A stretch of DNA of 64,000 bases from contig CM073202.1 of NCBI GenBank assembly GCA_037042915.1, forward strand, positions 1,984,001 to 2,048,000, written 5' to 3'. Both the position numbers and the translations under genes were made by a program. The notes under the pieces are model-generated. The model was not told where the DNA came from. It saw only the letters and a list, made by a program, of their open reading frames with translations, and did not search any database. Within the stretch, counting starts at the first letter, position 1. Each line of letters opens with the position of its first letter. Origin of the DNA: Auricularia sp. M13. Its lineage: Eukaryota > Basidiomycota > Agaricomycetes > Auriculariales > Auriculariaceae. This document shows, one piece after another, positions 22,077-31,283 of this stretch.

Positions 22077-23417
22077 AGTGCGCGATACTGAACTACTGGT
22101 GAGCCGGATGCTCGTGAGCCGCTGTGCTAAGGGAAAACTACCTAACTACCTATCGCGTTTTATACAGGAGAATGCCAAGCCAATCAAGACCATGTCCCGA
22201 GCTGTACCGATAATGCCCATGCGATAGGAAGAGTTCCCGATTGTCACATGCGGACTGCGCGCGCCTGCAGGTTGCGCAATCCGTTCTCGGGAGCCAATGA
22301 GAGGCCGATCCCGTGAGCGTGTGATTCAGAATTTGCTTCGAGGAAAGACTACCGATCGTCCACAAGTGTGCTGCGGCCTGCCCTGCCGTTTGGATGACAC
22401 CATAGACCGTGGGAAAGTGCGCTGCGATCACGATGACGGGATTCCCCTAGTATGGGTTTCGTGTTCCGCATTTCCCCAGTTTCTCAGGGTGCACATGCTC
22501 AGGGACAGTAGAGAGGAAGGATGCCCTAGACCCTGGTCTGGATATGGTCCGAGGTCACAGCGGGTGACGTGTTCGCGAATGCGCAGGTGCCGATAACGAT
22601 TTTGGGTGAATGAGTCAGGATCGTTCTCGGTTGCTGGTGATCCCTTGGAACCGGAGACAGCGGCGTCGTGAATATTCCTTCGCAGCCAGGGCGACTGCGC
22701 ACCTTCGTGGTCGTGGTGTCTTTGCCGGAGTAGCACGCGGTCGTGTGCTGGGACACTTTCGGGAGGCGAACGCGGAACATGCTCGCCTGCTCTTGGAGAC
22801 GGATCGTTCGTCCTTCGCGCATACTCTGGGAGTCTCGAAAGGCAAATCTGGGAGTCGTGCTTGAGGTCCAATAGAAGGGATTGTGGTTGCCGAGTCGTTG
22901 TCGCCAAGTTGTCCATGCTGGAGAGATGTCGGGTCTTGCCGGTGTGCGTCGCGTGTTCCATTTCGGGATGCTGTTCTTGTTGATTTTCGGTCTTCGTCGT
23001 TGTCGGGATGTGTGGTAGTACTGTATTCGAGTTTGTATTGTGTCTTGCTATGTCGCCTTTATCTTGAAAGGGACGCGATTTTTTCCGGCGTGTCAATTTC
23101 TGCCCGATCAACGTGACCAAAGCTACACTCTGGCATTGCTTTCTGTGATTGTGGAGAACAGCGAGACAAAGTGCGCAGGATGAAGTGCTATCAGGCACTT
23201 TGATCCTCGTCCACATCCACTATATGATACAGAATTGAGCAACAGCATGCGATAGGCTGATTCACTTACTGTGGTCGTCTTGCATTCCTGCTGCCCTTAT
23301 CTCCCGCTCCAGCAACTATTTTGCGAAGTGGCAGATGCAGTCGTCCAACTGCGCACTGAACTGAGACGCGTGACTTGGAATTTGCCAGGGACTCCCCGAT
23401 AAAGATGGTATTAGAAC
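22077..23417. other. 1.3 kb without a recognisable gene
   Basis: The right flank of the Gypsy insertion. Open segments exist on both strands (for example minus 22428-23216, 262 codons, Thr/His/Pro-rich) but their composition is not coding-like and no domain is recognised. Confidence 0.4.
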
Positions 23418-24155
23418 TTACCGTGAACAATACGTATCGAAGCCCATATTGTTACCTTGAGAACCGCGACAAACCAACCAAGATTTCTTTTGAAAAGCGA
23501 AGAAACGCAGCGTAGGCTTCATCTCCTCCTCAAGTAAAGTGACCTCCTCCGTCCATCTGGCAATGCGCATTGCTGCCAGATTATGCTCCACCTTTTGTAC
23601 TGTGCCGCTAGTTGTTAGTGCGCCGCGGAATACAAGAGAACTGCACTCGAACCTTCGTCCGCCCACGAATCGAGCTCGCGCTCGGGAACTGTGTCGCTGT
23701 CTCCCACGTTTCCCCATATCCAAGATACTTTATTCTTGCTGTAACCCATGTGAGCTCCGCGCATGTCGAGATTGTTGACGTCGGCTTCTTCGAGCCACCG
23801 GAGATGCAGTGCCATCTCGCCGCCAAAAGTTGAGAGACGTTGGAACACCACATTGTAGTAGGAATGCCAATGCTTCACCGAGAAACTGGCGCACGCTGTG
23901 GTTTTGTGAGACTTCGTCTTTTCGATGATACCTTTTGGGCGCCGAAACTCGAGAAGCGTGTGCAGTGCAATGTATCTCCGTAAGGACTGCACTGCCTGGT
24001 TCGCCATGGCCTCTCGGAGCTCTCTTTCTAATTTGAGTAGCTCCTGGAAAGGGTCGAGGTGCGACACGTCTTTGTCCGACACATACACACTGGGAAATCT
24101 GAGTGCAATATTCTCGGGGAGAATGTTGCTCTCATCGTCGACGTCCTGCGCGTCT
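23418..24155 (-). mobile_element. C-terminal fragment of a KDZ (Kyakuja-Dileera-Zisupton) transposase
   Basis: Minus-strand coding traces (24155 down to 23418) carry the features I associate with the C-terminal region of fungal KDZ transposases. A helical stretch KLERELREAMANQAVQSLRR is followed by YIALHTLLEFRR, then LRWLEEADVNNLDMRG ending SWIWGN. After an intron-like gap near 23605 comes HNLAAMRIARWTEEVTLLEE with a Lys/Phe-rich tail. Upstream residues DDESNILPENIALRFPSVY run up to the junction at 24155, where the foldback element begins. The N-terminal and catalytic parts are missing. KDZ elements are frequent in agaricomycetes. Confidence 0.65.
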
Positions 24156-26989
24156 GCACCTCAGGCATATGCACCGGGTACCTGCAGATGCCTTTTTTGG
24201 GTAGCCGAAAAATGGTCTGGTGTTCAACCTGCAACGGCAATTGCACATGCACCAGCAATTGCAGACTGCACCTGGTCAGTTGCAGAGGTGTTTAGAGTAT
24301 TGCAGGTGCAGTTGCAGTCACCAAAAAAGGCAAGCACAGCCCAAATTTACCATTGCAGGTGCAGCCGCAGGGGTGTACTGCCACAATTATATTGCTGCAC
24401 AGGTGCATTTGCAGATCAACATGCAGCTTGCAGGCGCATTTTGGCCACTCCCCTGCACTTGCAATTGCACCTGCGCCTAAATGCAGTTGCGATTGCAGCT
24501 GCAGGGATTGTGCAGAATATTGTATGCAGAATTCCTGCACTCGCGCAAATGCAGGTGCAGGTGCAGGTTGCAGGTGCCTATGCAGTTGCATTGCCTGTGC
24601 AAATGCCTGTGTATTTGCAGGTTGCACACAAAATCCAGGTACAGATGCTGGTGCAGTTGCAGGCTGCAGGTACCATTGCAGCAGTGCAGGTGCAGGTGCA
24701 GATGCAGTTGCAGGCGCAATTGCAGGCTGCAGGTACCATTGCAGCAGTGCAGGTGCAGGTGCAGATGCAGTTGCAGGCGCAATTGCAGGCACAGGCACAG
24801 GGTGCTGCATTTATATAAATTCTGCAGCATTTGGGGCCTGGCATTTCTGGCTGCCCCTTGCCTATAGGGCTATAGAGGACGTAGTTTTACAGGTCTTAGT
24901 GAGCTGAGGAGTGTCTCTTCCATAGGATCTGAGGTTGCAGCGCAGATTTGCAGGGTGTAAATTTCAAAATGCACTGGGGTTTGTACAGCACTGCACACTC
25001 ATCAGGAGTACCTGTGTAGTCCAAAAGGAGCATGAACAAGCCTGTTAAAACACATAAACAGCTCATACAGTAGTCAGAGGGGACAATCTGGTTGTGCAGA
25101 TGTGCTCGCATGTGCGCATGCACCTGCACTTGCACTTGCACTTGCACCTGCACTTGCACCTGCACCTACATTGGCCGCTATATCAGCAATGCCATTAAAC
25201 TGTGCCTGATGGATCAATATCTCTTGCAATTTCTGCCCAATAGTGAAACTAAAAGTATTAGGGACATGAGTAGGTCTGGATCACACAAAGTTCCTGAGTG
25301 TGTTGTGAGCTCAAGGGCCAGTTCATCAGCCACTGAGAGGTTTGGCACAGCCACTGATCTACACAGCTCCACTCGGAGATAAGGCCGCTTTTCCCCTAAC
25401 CTAAGTGTACTTGTGACATCAAAATTTCGAGGAAATAAGACTGGGTTTGGATGCAGTACTGTAAGACACAGTCAGTGGCACAATTCTCATGTGCCTGGAG
25501 TGCCTGGAAGGTGTGCAGTATGTCAAACAATGCCTCCAAAATGTGAGCATAGTAGCACCTCAATCCCTTCTCCAATCAATTAGATTTAATATATGGAAAC
25601 ACTTGGTTTAGTGCCTAGATTCTACTCCCAAGGGCCCTTGTAAGTACACCAAGAACTGGGGGCTGGGTGCAATTGCTCATTTCCTGATGGGGCAGGCATT
25701 TGCACCCATCCCTGGAAACACACCCAGGGAGCATGGCACTTTGGGGTATAGTTTTCTGAGTGTCTATAAGGACATCCCACCAGTGTGCCTGGTGACGTAT
25801 CATGATAGAAGCATCCTAAAAGCGAAGCAACTTGAGCTCAGGGTAGCATAAAGTACCATGAATTCCTCACTATCCCTCGCATTCTAGACCTTAATTTCAG
25901 TGCAGTCCATCTTAGGACCACTGTAATAATGATCCCCAGTTGAAATCAAACCGGAAAACTCCAAGGAGAAAGGGCAAGTAGGTTGGCTATGCAATCTGAG
26001 TGAACATTCAGCAAACCTGAGAGAACATGTGTCTTCAGCTGGGATGAACATAAAGCCACCAGGAAACTACCTGGACTCATTCAGGTGCATGCGCACATGC
26101 GAGCACATCTGCACAACCAGATTGTCCCCTCTGACTACTGTATGAGCTGTTTATGTGTTTTAACAGGCTTGTTCATGCTCCTTTTGGACTACACAGGTAC
26201 TCCTGATGAGTGTGCAGTGCTGTACAAACCCCAGTGCATTTTGAAATTTACACCCTGCAAATCTGCGCTGCAACCTCAGATCCTATGGAAGAGACACTCC
26301 TCAGCTCACTAAGACCTGTAAAACTACGTCCTCTATAGCCCTATAGGCAAGGGGCAGCCAGAAATGCCAGGCCCCAAATGCTGCAGAATTTATATAAATG
26401 CAGCACCCTGTGCCTGTGCCTGCAATTGCGCCTGCAACTGCATCTGCACCTGCACCTGCACTGCTGCAATGGTACCTGCAGCCTGCAACTGCACCAGCAT
26501 CTGTACCTGGATTTTGTGTGCAACCTGCAAATGCACAGGCATTTGCACAGGCAATGCAACTGCATAGGCACCTGCAACCTGCACCTGCACCTGCATTTGC
26601 GCGAGTGCAGGAATTCTGCATACAATATTCTGCACAATCCCTGCAGCTGCAATCGCAACTGCATTTAGGCGCAGGTGCAATTGCAAGTGCAGGGGAGTGG
26701 CCAAAATGCGCCTGCAAGCTGCATGTTGATCTGCAAATGCACCTGTGCAGCAATATAATTGTGGCAGTACACCCCTGCGGCTGCACCTGCAATGGTAAAT
26801 TTGGGCTGTGCTTGCCTTTTTTGGTGACTGCAACTGCACCTGCAATACTCTAAACACCTCTGCAACTGACCAGGTGCAGTCTGCAATTGCTGGTGCATGT
26901 GCAATTGCCGTTGCAGGTTGAACACCAGACCATTTTTCGGCTACCCAAAAAAGGCATCTGCAGGTACCCGGTGCATATGCCTGAGGTGC
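24156..26989. mobile_element. 2.8-kb foldback element with very long terminal inverted repeats
   Basis: The left arm 24156-25126 (971 bp) and right arm 26082-26989 (908 bp) are inverted copies that match almost base for base; both begin gcacctcaggcatatgcacc. The length difference of exactly 63 bp comes from one repeat unit present twice in the left arm (within 24660-24787) and once in the right. The arms are dominated by degenerate tgcagg/ttgcag words for about 650 bp. The 955-bp centre (25127-26081) is AT-richer and has no clear open frame. No transposase is present, so it is non-autonomous. No target duplication was found; the left flank is KDZ coding sequence and the right flank is unrelated, so a later rearrangement is possible. 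Confidence 0.85.
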
Positions 26990-27515
26990 GATGAAGTGCT
27001 GGTGACCATCCTGCCGACAAACAGAAATTAAGCGCCAGTGTGCACACTTGCTGCTAAAGGAGAAGAATGTTTGCCAACCAGTATCGGCCATTTCCGACCA
27101 GCCGCCGGCGAAGCCGAGGAAGCGCCGGTCCCCAGGCTGGCCGGCGAACAATAAATTAAGCGCCGGTGATCATGATGGCCAATGAAGCATTGGACAGCCT
27201 GACGATCAATTTTTGGATCTTTCCGACCGGTCCCAAGGCCAGTAGCGCCAGCTCCGGGAGTTGCCGGAAGCGCTGGTGGCTGCCGTTGAGCAGGGGGTGG
27301 CCGCCAGTGAGCAGGCTGTGATGGCCGATGAGCAGAGGGCAGCAGCCGATGAGCGTGTGGTGGTGGCCGCTTAAACGACGGCACCGCCAGTCAACGTCGC
27401 CAGCGGCCGACACAGCCTGGCCGCCGGACAAATTTAAGGGGGGTTGTTCTGATACTGGGAAACCCCCCGTCGGATGTATTTTTAAGTTCCGTGGTGACTG
27501 CCTGGGGTGCCCGTA
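26990..27515. other. Unidentified repeat-like segment
   Basis: A GC-rich stretch contains two copies of aattaagcgcc (near 27025 and 27150) and runs of ccgatgagc/cagtgagc words. It replaces the expected continuation of the old Gypsy minus-strand frame, which stops matching at about 27515. Probably a further small element whose ends I cannot define. Open frames here are composition artefacts. Confidence 0.4.
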
Positions 27516-28191
27516 TGGCACCTCCGGCCAAATGTCGGTGAACTTGCCACCGGCGTGACGCTTCGGCTTCACGACCGGCACCTCGGGCCTTGCTACCTCC
27601 TCGACCTCTTCATCGTCCTCAAGCGTCTCACCTGCACCGAGCGATGGCAAGCAAACGACCGTGACCAGCGCGGGTTTTGGCACGACCTTGCATGGCGCCT
27701 GAGCCATCTTTGCGCTCTCGATCTGCAACAAAGCGCACCTTAGCGATGTCCCGCAATCGCGGCAACTCAGCCCATACCTCCATTGCCTTCCTCTTCTTCA
27801 GCAGCGACTCGGGCTCCTTTGCGTCCTTTGCCGGCGCCTTCCTGCTCGTGGTCAGCATCTTCACAGGCGACGCCTGGCTCTTTGCTGCCTCGGCGCCCGC
27901 GTCCTTCACCACCTTGGCCACGCATTCGGCCAGCATTCTGAACCGTCGCTGCACCGCCAGACACAGCTCAGCCTTGGCCTTGTGCTTGCGCTTGCCGAGC
28001 GCCACGATCGCGTCCAGGTCCTTCTCGTCAACGGCCTCGTGTTGCAGGCTGCAGAAGATATCTTGCGCAGCCTCGTGCGTCGCAATGAGCTCCTCCATTG
28101 TCGGGTCGTCCTCAAGTGACCTCATGACCGCCCCAACGGTCTTGCGGTCGTACGCGCGGGCGACGTAGTCGAGCAATTCAAACTTCGGCAT
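27516..28191 (-). CDS. Minus-strand gene region of the old Gypsy copy (N-terminal half)
   Basis: From the ATG at 28189-28191 the reading MPKFELLDYVARAYDRKTVG parallels the young copy closely for about 150 residues. The same intron-like site follows KAME, and the later block GGKFTDIWPEVPYG is also kept; the match then stops at about 27515. The cysteine cluster and acidic tail are missing. Survival of an open frame over about 150 codons in an otherwise decayed copy suggests that the protein was once under selection. Confidence 0.55.
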
Positions 28192-28388
28192 GTGGGGCGT
28201 GGGGCAAAGACAAGAGTAATACGACGTTTTTGACTCCCGACCCAACCACTTCTAATCTGTGCCCGACCCGTTCCGATCCGACCCGATTTTTTGGCCCCAT
28301 TCGGACTCAAGTGCGTATTCTCTCATTCCTCGTACTCACCTTGCGTTTCTGCAGTCCCTCGTGGGCTCAGGACGTAAAGGGGGGATAC

Positions 28389-29109
28389 TGTTACGCCCGT
28401 GCCCTGATCTGCGGACCCCACATGCTCTCGGCATCACTCAGCACCACTCGGCATCACTCGGCCAACTCGGCCAAGCTCCTGAGTACCCGGCTTATCTCCT
28501 CTTGTGTTCATACGCTCGGGATATGTTCTCCTCATTGTTCTCTACCCCTAGACCTCTTCCCCTCATCTCTAGCCTCTCTCCTTACTCGCATACATCTTCC
28601 TAACTCGTCTTGTCTCTACTGTATCGATAGTGTTCATATCCGGCTTGCTCCCCTTGTCTTACTCATTCGTCTCTTGTCATCTGCTCGATCCCCAATACCT
28701 TATCCATCTGACTCACTCGCCCTTACTCATTCTATCGGCCAATGATAAAGATCTCTATTGATCTGAGGCTCCCTCTCCTTTGTCTCTAGGATACACTCCA
28801 ATTACATCGGATCACCTCCCCAGGTATAAAAGACCCTCGACTTTGTATGTAGCTCCCCAGTTACAAAATCAACAGAGTCGTGCCCCTCACACACTCTATC
28901 TCTCTCTCGACTTTGCCTCTGGGTTCTTCCCTTGCCCGATCTACTCGTCTGAGTTCTCTGTTGCTCGTGGTTCCCTCGGTCGTGCTACTCGATGTAGCCG
29001 GTGTGCTCAATAACGCACCCAAGGCTCTAGTTGTTCGTTTGAGTGTTCTCTACGCCCGGACGTTCGACTATCCTTGCTACCAAACCCCTAAGGCACAGCA
29101 GGCTTAACA
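28389..29109 (+). repeat. Old LTR of the Gypsy family
   Basis: 721 bp; begins TGTTACGCCC, ends GGCTTAACA and retains TATAAAA near 28825. Confidence 0.9.
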
Positions 29110-30942
29110 CAACGTCTTGGTCGTCCACATCCGTCGATCTCATCGTCAAGTTACCACTCTCAAACGGTTGCGACTTGATTCTAGTGGTGTGTGACCGTAT
29201 GACCAGACTCTGTCACCTCATCCCCACCGTCGAGTCCATCACTGCTGAAGACTTAGCTCGCCTCTTTGTTACTCACATTTTCAGACTTCATGGCTTGCCC
29301 ACATCCATAGTCTCAGACCGTGGACCGATCTTCGTGTCCCAGTTCTGGCGCGCGCTTCTTGCGCATCTTGGCATCAAGTCCAGCACGTCCACCGCATACC
29401 ATCCGCAGTCAGACGGCCAGACCGAGTGCACCAACCAGACCATCGAGGCAACTATCTGCGCCTACGTCTCGTATCAACAGGACGACTGGGTTGATTACCT
29501 GCTGCTCGCCGAATTCTCATTCAACAACCTCCGTAACTCTTCGACCAATGTCTCTCCTTTCTTCGCCAACTACAGCTACCATCCATCGTTCACCCCTTCG
29601 TTCTCTGTTCCTGCCAGCAACCCGTCCGCCAAAACTCTCGCCAAATGCATTGCGCTCATTCAAGCTGAACTCAAAGCCGAACTCAAACATGCCCAGAAAA
29701 TGTACTCACTCTACGCCGACTGCCATCGACTCCCGCCTCCCGATTTTCAAGAAAAAAACCTTGTCTGGCTTTGCCGCCGTAACATCAAGACTACTTGCCC
29801 TTCCGATAAACTCAACTTCCGCCGCATCGGCCCTTACAAGATAATCAAAAAATACAGTCCTCTCGTCTATAGGCTATGCCTCCCTGCTTCTATGTCCCGT
29901 TTACATCCTGTCTTTCACGTCTCACTGTTATAACCGTTTGATGACCGGTCTGTAATCCCTGACCGTTCCCCTGCTCCACGCTTTGCTCCCATCCATCTTG
30001 ACGAGGAGGAGAATGGGCTTGTGCTGCTGGTGGACGACGTCCTTGATTGCCGCCACATCGGTCGCCGCACCGACTATCTGGTCAACTGGGTCGACAAACC
30101 AGCTTCTGAGCGCTCATGGGTACCACTCTCAGACTTGCCCCATCGCTGCAACGAGCTCATCGAGCGTTTCCATCATCGCAATCTGTCCGTCCTGCGATCG
30201 CGCAATATCGTGGGAGAACTCATGCATTCCTCTACTCCCACGCCAACACGCTCTGTGCTTGACCCTGACGATCACTCTCCGCCGCACTCTGCAATGCCCG
30301 TCGATCCTGACACTGTACGCTGCGATTCTCGCCCTGCCCGCGCTATCGAGCCTGTCCGCTCCCCCATGCCCCTGCCCGTCTGCTCCGTCTTGCAGCGAAG
30401 CCAATACGTGGTACCGCCCATCACTACCACATGCTCCGGACGCCAGTCAAGACCTCGACCCGGCTTGCAGGATGCCCCAGCGTATCCTCGCTGCAAGAGG
30501 GGGGTAGTGTGATGGCACAGACCCGTAGTGTGATGGCACAGACCCTCGCCACCATCACCTGGCTCCCGACTCACACCTCGCACGGCCCCGTGCTCCCCCT
30601 TGTTGTTCCCGTTTGCGCTGACTCTTTCCGTATCCTACCGCCTTGATCCCAGTCTCCATGATCCTGCCTCGGCCCGTCTCATGCATTTCTATTCTGTCTG
30701 CTTACTCTGCTCCGATAGTATATAGTTCTCGTTTTCTCCTTGTATGTACAGTAGTCTTGCAACACTGCCTAGTCTCTCTTCGCACCTTCGTCACCTCCAT
30801 CTCGACCTTGCAAGTCACCTCGGCCTTGCGTGATCTCGTGGCGACGTAATGAGCTCTCACACAGCCCATGACACATATCCTTAATTGTACACTCGTGTAA
30901 GCATTCCCCTTGCCTCCAGATATGTGAGAATATATTCTTACA
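29110..30942 (+). mobile_element. Chromovirus (Ty3/Gypsy) 3' fragment: integrase, chromodomain, LTR
   Basis: Starts at the edge of the inserted old LTR with integrase core sequence: STSVDLIVKLPLSNGCD with the first Asp, SIVSDRGPIFVSQFW with the second, and HPQSDGQTECTNQ with Glu. It then carries the GPY-type tail (RRIGPYKIIKKYSPLVYRL) and a chromodomain near 30040-30170 (DCRHIGRRTDYLVNW, then PASERSWVP). A purine tract (aagaggggggtag) leads into an LTR at 30508-30942. The upstream parts (gag, protease, RT) are not in the window, apparently displaced by later insertions. A different family from the young Gypsy element. Old and broken, with about one or two visible breaks in this fragment. Confidence 0.85.
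30508..30942 (+). repeat. 3' LTR of the chromovirus fragment
   Basis: 435 bp, TGTGATGGCA ... ATTCTTACA. The first 20 bp are repeated once in tandem (tgtgatggcacagaccc at 30508 and again near 30529). TATA-like tatatag near 30720. Confidence 0.7.
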
Positions 30943-31283
30943 GGTGGAGTGTAGTGTGCTGATGGAACAAAGGGTTCACTGTCCCATGGGTCGAAGGGTC
31001 AGGGTTCACAAATCTCTGACCCTTACCCTAACCCACAAGGGTTGGGTCAGCAACCCACGAAGGGTCACCCAACCCTTGCAAATCCCTAACTCTAGGTTTG
31101 GTCTGGTCAATTGTATTCTTCCTCATCCCTCTCTCCTCTCTTGGGCATCGGTCTCAGTGAGTGAGGAGTGCTCTGCCACGAAAGACCCAAGCAGGGTCCA
31201 GGAATGATTCAAATGAAGATTGCTGGATCTATTCCGAAGACAAATATGTTTTATCGATGCAACAAGTCATGAAATAACTACAG
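30943..31283. other. Gene-free strip with a relic LTR end
   Basis: About 31093-31188 resembles the last 95 bp of the nested element's LTR (taggtttggtctggtc, then a pyrimidine stretch, then cggtctcagtgag), so it is a decayed relic of that family. Before it, 30990-31085 is built of gggtca/gggttg words and their complements. Confidence 0.5.

Larger units (their letters stand above)
27516..29109 (+). mobile_element. Older 3' fragment of the same Gypsy family, with LTR
   Basis: This contains the family's minus-strand gene region (27516-28191), the polypurine tract (aaaggggggata, 28375-28387) and a 721-bp LTR (28389-29109). The 5' part is lost. The LTR differs clearly from the young LTRs, mostly by CG in the young copy versus TG or CA here, and carries small indels, so this copy is much older. 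It lies inside a chromovirus relic whose integrase continues directly after 29109. Confidence 0.9.

Noticed and set aside
24220-24907. Long Cys/Gln/Ala-rich open frames on both strands of the foldback arms
   Set aside because: They are produced by the tgcagg repeat in every frame and recur in the mirrored arm at 26300-26925; they also run across the element end into unrelated flanks. Not genes.
31018-31075. Telomere-like words (cccttaccctaaccc) suggesting an interstitial telomere
   Set aside because: Only one or two units match TTAGGG; the rest are gggtca/gggttg variants in both orientations, so this is a local palindromic repeat and not a telomere tract.
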